Positions 37,752 through 46,773 are shown, counted from the stretch's first letter. The stretch is DNA of 64,000 nt from Terriglobus albidus (GCF_008000815.1 NZ_CP042806.1:4340001-4404000), one strand, 5' to 3'. Notes: generated from the sequence alone by a model not told the origin. Made by a program: numbers and translations.

Positions 37752-38501
37752 TTACTGGAATCTGAGATAACCCCACATCTCCGGAATATGCATGTTTACC
37801 GCGCCCTGCGGAGACCAAACCCAGTTGTCCTCACGGGGCTGGCCTGCTTTCCACTCCACACGACTGAAGTTGACGCGCCACTCCGTGCCGGGCTTGGGAG
37901 GCTCTACGGGGAGCCGCGAAGTGAATGCGGTCCATGGAATGGCGATCTCGACGCTCCATCCCTTATCGGCGTCATTACTCTTGTTCAGCGTGCCATTCAA
38001 CGAGACCGCAGTTTTCAAGCCCGGGATATCCCAGGAATTGTCGGCCTTGCCACCCTGCCGGTAGGGTTTGTTCAGGAATAGATCCCATGAGGTATTCAGC
38101 GCATTGATCTCAAACTCAAAGTAGCCGGGTGAACTGGTGGGAGGCTTAAGAAATAGCTCGAAGTCGTTGTCATGGAAGATGACCGAATCGTGCTCGGTGA
38201 GCTTTGCTTTAATGTCGGGTTCTTCCAACTCGGCGCCAATGTAGAGATACGTCTCATCCCATAGCATCTTCATGCGCGTATGAAAACGCGGACGTGGCTT
38301 GGCATCGCCCTCGATGTCCACGAAGTCAGTGCTCCAAGCAGCGGACCTCCAGGCGCGGTCGTCCAGTTTGCCGTCGATGACCAGTGGTCTGGCAGTGTGC
38401 TTACAGTCATAGCTCTTCGGAGTCTGCGCGACGGCAGTAGGAGATAGGAGAGCCAGGGTGCCGGCAACGAGGAAACGAGCGCGGGTAGAAAAGATGCCCA
38501 T
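37752..38501 (-). CDS. Exported CBM9-like carbohydrate-binding protein
   Basis: 249 residues from the ATG at 38501, where a signal peptide begins (STRARFLVAGTLALLSPTAVA); the frame is open another 74 codons upstream without signal-like text. The body is one family-9-like module: LVIDGKLDDRAWRSAAW, MLWDETYLYIGAELEEPD, FHDNDFELFLKP and a closing WGYLRF. Such modules bind reducing ends of xylan or other glucans. The gene is divergent from a GH16 enzyme 186 bases away, so the pair probably shares control. No catalytic domain is attached. Confidence 0.82.
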   Translation of the reverse strand: MGIFSTRARFLVAGTLALLSPTAVAQTPKSYDCKHTARPLVIDGKLDDRAWRSAAWSTDFVDIEGDAKPRPRFHTRMKMLWDETYLYIGAELEEPDIKAKLTEHDSVIFHDNDFELFLKPPTSSPGYFEFEINALNTSWDLFLNKPYRQGGKADNSWDIPGLKTAVSLNGTLNKSNDADKGWSVEIAIPWTAFTSRLPVEPPKPGTEWRVNFSRVEWKAGQPREDNWVWSPQGAVNMHIPEMWGYLRFQ

Positions 38502-38687
38502 AAGGATGGAGTCATCATAAGGCGTCCCCCAGGGAGCAGGCTCGGTCAAAATACCTACGCCTGCGTGCTCCCCACTAGATCGATGGGTTTCCTGCGGAGG
38601 ACGTGAGGTTAATCGCTTGACTTCCCTTTCTGATTTTCCATAGGATTCGCTTCGATCCACACGAACTTCGAAAGAGAGGCGATCTTC

Positions 38688-39878
38688 ATGAAGACGATCC
38701 TTGTCGCTGCACTGATTTTGCATGCTGGGTTACTCGCGGCACAGACACCGGGGTCCCCAGCGAATGTATTCGCTGGGGTGGAGATACCGGGGTCCCCAGC
38801 GAATGTATTCGCTGGGGTGGAGATACCGGAGAAGTATGCATTGCAGTTCAGCGAAGACTTCAAAGGCGACCAGGTCGATACGAACCAATGGACCTTCCGG
38901 ACCGATGCGAAGGCGCTGAGCACCCAACTTGCCCGCAACGTGAGTGTGCACGATGGCAAGCTCTACATCACGCCACGCAAGGAAGATGTGGCAGGCATGC
39001 ATTACACCGGCGGAGGCATCGTTAGTAAAGCCGCATTTCGTTATGGATATTTCGAAGTCACCGCACAGGTCACCAATGACCCGGGTTGGCATACATCGTT
39101 CTGGGCAATGGCCGGTGATGGCAAAACGACCTTCACCGATATCAGTCGTACCGAGATCGATGACTTCGAGATCGAGTCGCCGCTAAAAGTTTCGATGGGG
39201 TATCTCGTGTGGAAGAACCGGCAGAGCATCAGTTCAGAGCGCTGCGACGGAGGATTCAGTCCCGGTTTCAGCACAGCCTCCGGAATGCACATGTACGCGG
39301 TGGAGTGGACGGAGACATCGCTTACCTATTACCTCGACCGAAAGAAGATCTGCCAGCAGGCCTACCTGCCGACTCAAGGCACCCACGACCGCGTAAACAT
39401 CTGGCTGACAACCATTGGCGCCAAACAACCGATCGATGCGAGCGGCACAAGCCCGGCCATATACTCCCAGGTCCGATACTACGTACGCGATTACTACATC
39501 GGTGCAGCAGAACAAGGCTATGCCGAATATGGAAAAGACTGGCATGACGGCCCCGAGCCGGGATTCAGCAATTCCCTAACCCGCGCCTCCTGCAGCGGTG
39601 ACGCCACGGCCATGTATGTTCCCTCCATCGCGCAGAGTGGAACCTATAACGTGCAGGTCTGGCACGTGAAAAATAACCCATCACTGCGAAATGGTGCTGG
39701 CGAGGCGCACATCCTCAGCAAGGCCGGGCCAAGTACAAAAGAAATTCCCGCCGATACGGCAACTGGCTGGGTTGATCTCGGCACTTACGACTTCGATCGC
39801 GGGACAGCAGGTTCCGTCACCCTCGCCCCCAAAGATGGCTGCGTTGAGGCGAACATGGTGAAGTTCCTGAGGCGTTAG
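38688..39878 (+). CDS. Exported GH16-family glycoside hydrolase with C-terminal domain
   Basis: 396 residues; GAGAGG lies upstream of the ATG and a signal peptide (MKTILVAALILHAGLLAAQ) follows. Directly after it the 13-residue unit GSPANVFAGVEIP occurs twice, encoded by an exact 39-bp duplication. The GH16 fold has the catalytic motif TEIDDFEIES (ExDxxE: nucleophile and acid/base Glu), preceded by WHTSFWAMAGDGK. This fits endo-acting enzymes on beta-glucan, agar or porphyran; substrate uncertain. Residues about 290 to 396 form a second beta domain (YVPSIAQSGTYNVQVWHV) of the golvesin/lyase-accessory type. Divergent from the CBM9-like gene. Confidence 0.85.
   Translation: MKTILVAALILHAGLLAAQTPGSPANVFAGVEIPGSPANVFAGVEIPEKYALQFSEDFKGDQVDTNQWTFRTDAKALSTQLARNVSVHDGKLYITPRKEDVAGMHYTGGGIVSKAAFRYGYFEVTAQVTNDPGWHTSFWAMAGDGKTTFTDISRTEIDDFEIESPLKVSMGYLVWKNRQSISSERCDGGFSPGFSTASGMHMYAVEWTETSLTYYLDRKKICQQAYLPTQGTHDRVNIWLTTIGAKQPIDASGTSPAIYSQVRYYVRDYYIGAAEQGYAEYGKDWHDGPEPGFSNSLTRASCSGDATAMYVPSIAQSGTYNVQVWHVKNNPSLRNGAGEAHILSKAGPSTKEIPADTATGWVDLGTYDFDRGTAGSVTLAPKDGCVEANMVKFLRR
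38748..38825. repeat. Exact 39-bp tandem duplication with inner palindrome
   Basis: Two identical 39-bp units in tandem, in frame within the GH16 gene after its signal sequence. Each unit contains CCCCAGCGAAT and ATTCGCTGGGG, an 11-bp inverted repeat with a two-base centre. It resembles an intergenic palindromic repeat captured inside a gene. Confidence 0.85.
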
Positions 39879-39901
39879 TGCGAACGATGGACGGAGCTAG
39901 G

Positions 39902-39945
39902 TCCCGGTTTGATGAAGTGGTCTCCCCTACCTCATCAGGCCGGGA
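39902..39945. terminator. Hairpin between convergent GH16 and cupin genes
   Basis: TCCCGGTTTGATGA and TCATCAGGCCGGGA pair over 14 positions with two wobbles, separated by 16 bases. It lies between two convergent stops, so it may end both transcripts. Confidence 0.6.
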
Positions 39946-39956
39946 TGAACTACGCA

Positions 39957-40430
39957 TCAGGAAGCGTTTCTACCCATAACCTTGATGAAATAAAACGTCA
40001 TGAGCGTTTGACCGGTGTTCCGAACACCATGCAACACATTGGATTCGGCGAATAGCATGTCGCCTGTCTTTACCTGTGTGGCCACGCCGTTGAGGATGAA
40101 TTCACCTGTGCCCTCGCCCACGATCATGATCTCTTCCTCAGGATGCTGGTGCGGCGGATGTGGCTGTGCTCCTGGCTCCAGGGTCACAAGGCCGGAGGCT
40201 ACTGCCTCGAGCTGCTTTGTCGGCCCATTGAAGTGCACATACGCCTTCGCACCGGGTGCGGCGCCCTCCGGTTTCAAGCTCTCAACCTTCACAACACTGC
40301 TCTGAAGCAATGGACCGCTGGTCTTGGTATCCACATGAGTAATCTGCGGCCCGGATTGCGCCAGAACTTCGGAGAACATAGCCGTTCCGGTCAATGCAGT
40401 CATAGACGTCAGGAGTTGTCGTCGGTTCAT
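39957..40430 (-). CDS. Exported cupin-domain protein
   Basis: 157 residues from the ATG at 40430, with GAGGGG upstream. The N-terminus NRRQLLTSMTALTGTAMFSEVLA has twin Arg and looks like a Tat signal. The body is a single small cupin: metal ligands in PHPPHQHPEEEIMIVGEG and the second motif VKTGDMLFAESNVLHGVRN. Stand-alone cupins bind metals and may be isomerases, dioxygenases or sensors; the activity cannot be read. It is convergent with the GH16 gene. Confidence 0.85.
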   Translation of the reverse strand: MNRRQLLTSMTALTGTAMFSEVLAQSGPQITHVDTKTSGPLLQSSVVKVESLKPEGAAPGAKAYVHFNGPTKQLEAVASGLVTLEPGAQPHPPHQHPEEEIMIVGEGTGEFILNGVATQVKTGDMLFAESNVLHGVRNTGQTLMTFYFIKVMGRNAS

Positions 40431-40533
40431 GCTTCCCCTCCGCAACAAGTCTACAAGACACGCGATCGGCCGGTTGAGCGACTGGGCCCCCGGAGCAGGC
40501 ACGGAATTGTCTCCCCTGCTCTAACCTTCATTC

Positions 40534-40785
40534 CTAGAGTCTGCAGATAAGCAGTTCTCTTTCGTAGATCATCTCCGGTGGTAGATGGTCATGGAGTGGG
40601 AGGAAGAGTTCCTCATGGTCCGTCACCTCTTTTCTCCAAGCGGCCTGATCGACGTGCGAACCGTCTACCCAATGAATCGCCGATGGCCGGCATAAATCCG
40701 CCAACATCTCTACCCAACGGATAAGGTGACGGTTCGTCGTCGGAATCGTCGATTGTGCTCGTTGCGGTATGGTCTCCATTGGCAT
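40534..40785 (-). pseudogene. Fragment of GTP-type phosphoenolpyruvate carboxykinase (N-terminus)
   Basis: The 83-residue frame contains HLIRWVEMLADLCRPSAIHWVDGS, which matches the N-terminal substrate region of GTP-dependent PEP carboxykinases (WVEExAxLCxPDxxxWxDGS). Those enzymes are about 600 residues; nothing further of the enzyme follows. I read it as a remnant left by deletion. The recognition rests on one segment, so a different origin is possible. Confidence 0.55.
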
Positions 40786-41023
40786 CTGTCCATTCTTCCG
40801 TTTGAGAAGACAGAGCGAGCAGAGAAACAGTATCGCTACCGTTCTGAGTAGGTATCGGAAACATGATTTACGCAGAATAGCGGAAACAGGAGGCGATGGA
40901 AGGCCAAAAAGACCGGCTTTCCGTCGTCCTCATGCTGGCGAGGCACTGCAATCGTAATCCCGGAGAGAGGATCCACGTCATATTGCATGTTGATCTTTTT
41001 CTCGGAGAGTCCCAGGAGCACGA

Positions 41024-42688
41024 ATGCTTCTTCCTTCAAGTATCTGTCACACCAGCCGCACCCTCACCGTGCTATTGCTTTCCTTTACCGTCGCTCTCGG
41101 GGTTGTGGGATGCGGCAGTGGTGGTGGAACTGCCGGCACGAGTGGATCTACGACCACTACCCTAACGTCCTCTGCCACCTCGGCGATTTCCGGCACCTCC
41201 ATTACACTCACTGCGGCGGTGTCCCCAAGCGGCGCAACTGGAACTGTGACCTTCTACGACGGCTCTACTTCAATTGGAACGGGAACGCTCAGTTCTGGAG
41301 CCACAAACATTTCTACGAGTTCGCTTTCCGTCGGCACTCACACCATCACCGCTACTTACGGCGGAAACTCTTCATACTCGGGAAGCACTTCAAGTTCCGT
41401 ATCCATTACGATCACATCGGGCTCGACGACCTCAACCACAACGACGTTGAGTACTAGCCTGACCTCTGTCACGTACGGTTCCGCTGTTACTTTTACGGCA
41501 ACTGTATCTCCGAGTGCGGCCACAGGCTCTGTGACCTTTTACGACGGATCAACCTCTCTTGGGGCCGTCACGCTCTCCTCTGGCAGCGCTTCACTCAGCA
41601 CCTCTACGCTCACTGTTGGCACTCATACGATTACAGCGACCTATGCCGGTTCGTCGACATACTCTTCGAGCACTTCGAGCGCAGTAACTGTGGTCGTAAA
41701 TTCCAGTTCGAGCAGTAGTTGCTCCAACTATACCGGAACACCGCTCATCGTCTGCTTGGCACAGGAGTTCTACGCGACATTGTCAAGCACTCAGCAGTCA
41801 ACGATGCAGCTCTCCTACACGGAGGCGAATGCAATCATCTGGTCCAACCTACCGACCGCGCAGGTCTCACGTAACGGCGTGAAGATCGCAGACCTGTCAT
41901 CCACTCAGGTGACGGCTCTCAAGACACTGCTCGCCGCAGTACTTTCAAGCGAAGGTTATACTCGGGAAGAAAACCTCCGTGTTGCGGATGACTACCTGGC
42001 ATCCAACGGCGGCGGTACAAGTTCTTACGGTGCGGGACGCTACTTCATCGCCTTCCTCGGAACACCGTCCACGACATCCGCCTGGCAACTTCAATTCGGC
42101 GGACATCACTATGCGCTGAACGTGACCTATAACGGAAACTATGTGAGCGCCACACCTTTCTTCCTCGGTGTGGAACCTCCGACCTTTACGTCGAGCGGTA
42201 CCACGATTCAGGTCATGGAGAAGCAGCGCGCAGCTGCGTATGCACTTGGCCAGACACTCACCAGCAACAGCTCGGCCAAGCTGTCCGGCACATTTGACGA
42301 TGTGGTTCATGGCGCGAACGGCAGCACCAGCCATGATGACAACTATCCCCAGGCATACCCGACGAGCGGCCGTGGCGTCCTGTACTCCTCTCTGAGCAGT
42401 ACGCAACAAGCGCTGGTGAAATCGTTCATCGAGGCCTGGGTGAATGATCAGAATAGCGACATCGCCTCTACACTGCTCTCAACGTACGAAGACAGCACGG
42501 CACTGGCCAGCACGTATGTCGGCTACTCTGGCACAGGTGCATTCACGACTCAGGGCGATTACATTCGCGTAGACGGACCGCGTGTCTGGATCGAATTCGT
42601 TGTCCAGAATGGGATTGTCTTCTCCAGCAGCATCCACTATCACTCCATCTGGCGTGACAAGTCGGCAGACTACGGTGGGGACTTCTAA
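41024..42688 (+). CDS. Lipoprotein with Ig-like repeats and DUF3500 domain
   Basis: 554 residues; AGGAG lies five bases before the ATG. A lipobox (VALGVVGCGSGGG) predicts lipidation at Cys 30 or nearby. Residues about 40 to 235 hold two Ig-like repeats of the Big_3/Ig_5 type, both carrying ATGxVTFYDGSTS(I/L)G and VGTHTITATY. The C-terminal 310 residues are DUF3500: AQEFYATLSSTQQSTM, AGRYFIAFLG, WQLQFGGHHYALNVTY, GVEPPTF, and IHYHSIWRDKSADYGGDF at the end with His residues that could bind metal. DUF3500 has no known function. Two genes for a HupE-related system follow in the same direction. Confidence 0.87.
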   Translation: MLLPSSICHTSRTLTVLLLSFTVALGVVGCGSGGGTAGTSGSTTTTLTSSATSAISGTSITLTAAVSPSGATGTVTFYDGSTSIGTGTLSSGATNISTSSLSVGTHTITATYGGNSSYSGSTSSSVSITITSGSTTSTTTTLSTSLTSVTYGSAVTFTATVSPSAATGSVTFYDGSTSLGAVTLSSGSASLSTSTLTVGTHTITATYAGSSTYSSSTSSAVTVVVNSSSSSSCSNYTGTPLIVCLAQEFYATLSSTQQSTMQLSYTEANAIIWSNLPTAQVSRNGVKIADLSSTQVTALKTLLAAVLSSEGYTREENLRVADDYLASNGGGTSSYGAGRYFIAFLGTPSTTSAWQLQFGGHHYALNVTYNGNYVSATPFFLGVEPPTFTSSGTTIQVMEKQRAAAYALGQTLTSNSSAKLSGTFDDVVHGANGSTSHDDNYPQAYPTSGRGVLYSSLSSTQQALVKSFIEAWVNDQNSDIASTLLSTYEDSTALASTYVGYSGTGAFTTQGDYIRVDGPRVWIEFVVQNGIVFSSSIHYHSIWRDKSADYGGDF

Positions 42689-42726
42689 GTTGCTGTCTGA
42701 TTCAACGCATCATATTCGCACCCAGA

Positions 42727-42756
42727 ATCGCACTCCTCGATGTTTGGGAGTGCGAT
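42727..42756 (+). terminator. Stem-loop after the DUF3500 gene
   Basis: ATCGCACTCC and GGAGTGCGAT form a perfect 10-bp stem with a 10-base loop, 38 bases after the stop. There is no clear T-run, so it may be a partial terminator or processing site inside a longer transcript. Confidence 0.5.
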
Positions 42757-42863
42757 ATCTGCTTGGCGCCGCTTTACCCTTCTCCACGCCTGCAACGGCT
42801 CAAAAACGAACAGCGCTCGTTTTGGTTGAAGGGATGTACGCGACCAACTTTGAGAGGTGATCG

Positions 42864-43421
42864 ATGGCAAACAGTCGCATAACACGAACGGCCGCAATGG
42901 CGGCATGGGTTGCGCTTTTTGTGGCTCTTCTTGGAGCACCCTGCAAGGTGTCAGCACATGCGATGTATCAGACGGCCGTGCTCCTCGACTTCGATGACAA
43001 TCGCGTCGGTGCAGAACTCCAGTTGCCGGTCGATCGTCTCTCGATCTCTTTCAGACAGACCGTCGACGCAGAGCATCTCCCTTTGGAAAAAGATTCGCTT
43101 CGCCAGTACGTCCTGGGGCACGTTCATCCTGTTGCGCAGGATGGTCGACCCTTCATAGTAGAGTTCATCGACCAAGCGATCCAGACTGTGGAAAACGCTC
43201 CCTATCTCGTCGTTCATTTGATGCTCACACCTCCGAAGGGCGCGAGTGTCGGCCACTTTATGCTGAACTACGACGTGATTGCTCACGAGATCGTCACACA
43301 CGTTGTGCTGATCTCCATCCGAAGCGATAAGCAGCATCCTATTCCCGCAAACGACCCTGTCTTGCTCGGAATGATCCGTTACACCAAACTCTCACAGGAT
43401 ATAGATCGGATGAAGAGATAG
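42864..43421 (+). CDS. Exported protein related to the N-terminal domain of the downstream HupE-like protein
   Basis: 185 residues, GAGAGG six bases upstream of the ATG. Signal peptide ends CKVSAHA. The mature start HAMYQTAVLLDFDDNRVGAELQLPVDRLS aligns with HSMYQSSVLLDIHNNEVDVEMQLPSSRLG in the next gene, and the similarity continues for about 150 residues. It therefore looks like a free-standing copy of the periplasmic domain, without the membrane part. The leading His exposed after signal cleavage could ligate a metal. Nine bases separate it from the HupE-like gene, so they are co-expressed. Function unknown. Confidence 0.8.
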   Translation: MANSRITRTAAMAAWVALFVALLGAPCKVSAHAMYQTAVLLDFDDNRVGAELQLPVDRLSISFRQTVDAEHLPLEKDSLRQYVLGHVHPVAQDGRPFIVEFIDQAIQTVENAPYLVVHLMLTPPKGASVGHFMLNYDVIAHEIVTHVVLISIRSDKQHPIPANDPVLLGMIRYTKLSQDIDRMKR

Positions 43422-43430
43422 GTGAGAGGC

Positions 43431-44699
43431 ATGGTTCGTCGAACGCTAGGTTGGTGGATTCTGCTGCTGGCGCTCGTTATGCCAGAGATCGCCCAGGCGC
43501 ACTCCATGTATCAATCTTCGGTTCTGCTCGACATCCACAACAATGAGGTTGATGTCGAAATGCAATTACCTTCAAGCCGTCTGGGCGATGTGCTTGATGT
43601 CGCCATCAATTCCACGACACTGGCAACTCAGAGCGATCGCATTCGTGCATACTGCGATGCACGACTCAGCGTAAAGGACACTCACGGAACCGCTTGGAAA
43701 CTCGGCAAAGTATCGATCCCCGAGTGGAGAATGATCGATGGCACACCCTATATCGTCATACATCTGATCGCACGGGCGCCAAACGATGCAGATAAGCGCA
43801 ATTTTATTCTTGATGACCGAATCATTACGGAACGTCTACGCTCTCACGCCGTGCTCGTCACAGTACGATCAGATTGGGAAGGCAATGTCTTCGCAAACAA
43901 TCCGAACCTGGTTGGCATCATCACGGGTGATGAACAAACTCTCGCGATAGACCTTGGACCAGGTAGCTGGCAGCGGGGTTTTGGAAGTGTATTTCGTCTG
44001 GGAATCGAGCATATCGCACAGGGTACCGACCATCTCCTGTTTCTTCTTGCATTGCTGTTGCCAGCACCGCTTTGTCATCTTGGAAAGCATTGGGAAAGTC
44101 ACGCCAGTGTGCGCCGAAGCAGTTCGCAGATCGTAAAGATTGCAACGGCCTTTACGTTCGGACATTCGCTCACCCTGGCCCTTGCTGCCTTCCGCGTGGT
44201 TCATGTACCGGATCGTCCAATCGAGATCCTGATTGCATTCAGTATTCTCGTTTCTGCTATCCACGCTGTCCGTCCCATATTCCCCGGGCGTGAAGCGGCC
44301 GTAGCTGCTGGCTTTGGTCTAATTCATGGCCTTGCTTTCGCAACGACGCTCGCCGATCTCGGCCTTCAAGGATGGGAACGCTTGCAAGGCATCCTTGCGT
44401 TCAATCTGGGTATCGAGGTGATGCAACTTGTGGTAATCGCCTGTGTCATGCCTTCACTTGTCCTATTGAGCCGCATAGAGTTCTACAAGGCGTTTCGAGT
44501 GACTGGCGCGCTCTTTGCGATCGCGGCCTCCAGTGGCTGGATGATTGAGCGGATCAGTAGGCGGTCTCTCGGGGTTGACAACGCTGTGAACGTCGTAGCA
44601 GTACGATCAGCTTGGATTGCAATGCTCCTCTTCTTGACCGCACTGATTCTCTACACGGCGAAGCGACAGAAAGATTCACAACCCGCCTCATCCCTATAA
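43431..44699 (+). CDS. HupE/UreJ-family membrane protein with periplasmic N-terminal domain
   Basis: 422 residues from the ATG at 43431; a GTG three codons upstream is in frame. Signal peptide ends EIAQAHS. Residues about 25 to 175 form a periplasmic domain shared with the upstream gene. The membrane part has about seven helices with the family motif IEHIAQGTDHLLFLLALLL, then FTFGHSLTLALA and GFGLIHGLAFATTL, all with His and Asp residues in the membrane that suggest metal passage. Classical HupE/UreJ proteins handle nickel for hydrogenase or urease, but neither enzyme is encoded here. With the DUF3500 lipoprotein upstream this may be a distinct metal-handling system. Confidence 0.85.
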   Translation: MVRRTLGWWILLLALVMPEIAQAHSMYQSSVLLDIHNNEVDVEMQLPSSRLGDVLDVAINSTTLATQSDRIRAYCDARLSVKDTHGTAWKLGKVSIPEWRMIDGTPYIVIHLIARAPNDADKRNFILDDRIITERLRSHAVLVTVRSDWEGNVFANNPNLVGIITGDEQTLAIDLGPGSWQRGFGSVFRLGIEHIAQGTDHLLFLLALLLPAPLCHLGKHWESHASVRRSSSQIVKIATAFTFGHSLTLALAAFRVVHVPDRPIEILIAFSILVSAIHAVRPIFPGREAAVAAGFGLIHGLAFATTLADLGLQGWERLQGILAFNLGIEVMQLVVIACVMPSLVLLSRIEFYKAFRVTGALFAIAASSGWMIERISRRSLGVDNAVNVVAVRSAWIAMLLFLTALILYTAKRQKDSQPASSL

Positions 44700-44781
44700 C
44701 CACGTTTCATACCGGAGAATGTGTAGCTCCTCGTCCTCCCGTAACAGACGAGTGCTGGAAATGACGAGGAGTGGAGAGCAT

Positions 44782-44805
44782 GGAAAGCCAAACACTGGCC
44801 TTTCC
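44782..44805 (+). terminator. Hairpin after the HupE-like gene
   Basis: GGAAAGCC and GGCCTTTCC pair with one bulge around a 7-base loop about 80 bases downstream of the stop. A weak candidate. Another inverted pair, CTCCTCGTC/GACGAGGAG, lies just upstream of it. Confidence 0.4.
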
Positions 44806-44862
44806 GGCATCCCTGCTCCTCTCGGCAATCCTTCCCTGGAGTTAAGTTTTATAGAAGAGACA

Positions 44863-45042
44863 AAAGATGTACTTGCCGGAGAACTGCATGATGCGTGGAT
44901 CAGCCGCAGTGGTGATGTATCCGAACTGCGCGCTGCTCAGTGCGCTGGTTGGGTTATTGAAGTTTGCCTTGTTCGGAACGTTGAAGGTCTCCCAACGAAA
45001 CTGGAGCTTCTGCGACTCAGTAATCCTGAACTCGCGCGACAG
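44863..45042 (-). pseudogene. C-terminal remnant of a TonB-dependent receptor
   Basis: The frame reads LSREFRITESQKLQFRWETFN ... ADPRIMQFSGKYIF in two recognisable pieces, the conserved C-terminal beta-strands of Oar-like receptors such as the intact one at 21872. The rest of the receptor, about 1000 residues, is absent, and the frame runs six codons past the usual terminal Phe. A deletion remnant lying between the HupE-like gene and the M24 peptidase gene. Confidence 0.75.
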
Positions 45043-45246
45043 CGAACCCGTCCTCGTCGCTATTGTCCGTGTGATTCGTGTATGGCGACCGCCGCGATCC
45101 CAACTCCTGATTCCACTGGCTGTGGAGATGTCTCCCGCCGCCGAGCGTAGCAAAATCCGATGTCCCGCTTGCACGGACCTTGGGGACTTTATCGGTGATC
45201 GATGTCGCTACCTTGGATCCATTTCATATCGATTTCGCCCGCCACC

Positions 45247-46422
45247 CTACTGCAAGACCTTCTTATAAGGTCCAAGTACTAGTGCTCCGTCTTTTGTCAC
45301 GACAACATCGTCTTCAATCCGAATGCCGCCATGCGCGGTCGTATAAATACCCGGCTCGACTGACGTAAACATACCTTCTTCCAATACATCCTCTGAATGC
45401 GGCCCAAGAATGGGAGCCGGCTCGTGGTATCCAAAGCCAAGACCATGACCCGTGATGTGTGGGAAGCTGGGACCGTACCCAGCCTCTTCAATCACAGCTC
45501 TGGCCGCGGCATCCACGTCTCTGGCGCGTACACCGGTATGCACAGAAGCAACCGCTGTCTCCTGTGCCTTGCGCACCGTCTCGAAGATCCTTATCTGCTC
45601 ATCGCTTGCGTGCCCCGCGACGCGGACCCGCGTCCGGTCTGCCCAGTAGCCATCGACCACAACTCCAAGTTCCAGTACCGCAATATCTCCATCGGCCATC
45701 GGTCTCGTAGTGGAGATGACGTTCGGCCGATGGGCATAGGCTGTCTCTGCCGGCCCTGTCGTAACTTGAGCAAAAGCTCTCACACGTACACTGTCGCGAT
45801 ACCCGGTACCGTGCACCATCACCGCCTGTTCCACCAGGGCAGCGAGCTGCACTCCAGAGATGCCAATACTGACGGCCTGCTCAAAGGCCTCCAGTCCGAA
45901 ACACGAGACCTCACTCGCAATCGCCAGCCGCACGATCTCATGCGGTGTCTTGCGCATCCGCTCTTCGAGGATCAGTCGTGTCACATCGACGAGCGTCTTT
46001 CCCTCACATGCTTCGGCGAGTAGATGTTGAAAGGAGGCTGTGGGCACCAGGCCTTCAGCCGCATTCCATGAAGGAGCAACCGTCTCGAAGTCTCCTTCAT
46101 ACCCAATCGTGCGCCACTCTGGCTTCATCTGCTGCGCCAATAGATCTTTCACTACACGGGCCGCCGGCGGATCCAGTGCGCCGCCCAATGGGTAGTGGAT
46201 CGGCTCGCAATCGACCAGTGAGCCACCAACCTCTGCCTGATAACACTCCGGAACTATACAGACTGATTTTCCTTCACGGGGAAAGACCAGGTAAGCAGCG
46301 CCAATCATTGGCCAGTGCCCGCTCAGCAACAACACATTCTCCGGCAGACGGAGAATCAGTGCATCCAATTGCTGCGCTTCCATCGCGTGACGCATGCGGA
46401 GCCTGCGTTGCTGATTCACCAT
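45247..46422 (-). CDS. M24-family metallopeptidase (Xaa-Pro peptidase-like)
   Basis: 391 residues without a signal peptide, so cytoplasmic. The N-terminal creatinase-like domain spans residues 1 to 150. The pita-bread domain follows with metal-site segments ADRTR, HITGHGLGFGYHE, SVEPGIY and IRIEDDVVV. The first ligand of the family is normally Asp in a (I/L)D(F/L)G context; here it is Glu (VLELG), so metal binding may be altered and a creatinase-like or hydrolase role is possible. A TonB-receptor remnant lies downstream. No clear operon partner. Confidence 0.85.
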   Translation of the reverse strand: MVNQQRRLRMRHAMEAQQLDALILRLPENVLLLSGHWPMIGAAYLVFPREGKSVCIVPECYQAEVGGSLVDCEPIHYPLGGALDPPAARVVKDLLAQQMKPEWRTIGYEGDFETVAPSWNAAEGLVPTASFQHLLAEACEGKTLVDVTRLILEERMRKTPHEIVRLAIASEVSCFGLEAFEQAVSIGISGVQLAALVEQAVMVHGTGYRDSVRVRAFAQVTTGPAETAYAHRPNVISTTRPMADGDIAVLELGVVVDGYWADRTRVRVAGHASDEQIRIFETVRKAQETAVASVHTGVRARDVDAAARAVIEEAGYGPSFPHITGHGLGFGYHEPAPILGPHSEDVLEEGMFTSVEPGIYTTAHGGIRIEDDVVVTKDGALVLGPYKKVLQ

Positions 46423-46475
46423 TCTCTGTTCACCATTCCGTCTTCTTCCCTTCGCATTGACAATCCCTGTTCTGC

Positions 46476-46773
46476 CTAACCCGCACCGATAAAGCCCGGA
46501 TACAGCGACATACCGCCGTCAGAATAAATGGTGCCCATGAATGTAGTCCGGCTGATCTGAAATAAGCCACACCGCAAGTTGCGCGACATCCTCGGGCTCC
46601 CCAATCCGTCTGGAGGGAATCAACTTCAGCAGCTTACCGCACGGGTCGTGTTCAACCCGCCCTCCAACCGCGCCGTGACGGTCAATTTCCCGGAGCCTCG
46701 ACGCAGCGTAGCGACCGGCGTGACTGGCCGGGCCCTCACGGCGGCGGCGGGAGACGGTGACCTGTTCCTTCAC
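46476..46773 (-). pseudogene. Frameshifted C-terminal remnant of a short-chain dehydrogenase
   Basis: One frame reads IPSRRIGEPEDVAQLAVWL followed by SDQPDYIHG, the C-terminal signature of glucose-1-dehydrogenase-like SDRs, then hits a stop. The neighbouring frame continues as GTIYSDGGMSLYPGFIGAG and ends at a stop at 46476. One indel near 46535 splits the reading. The Rossmann N-terminus, with the GxxxGxG loop and the YxxxK pair, is missing. Confidence 0.75.

Noticed and set aside
38748-38825. Possible CRISPR array
   Set aside because: Only two units, adjacent without spacers, and inside a reading frame. It is a tandem duplication.
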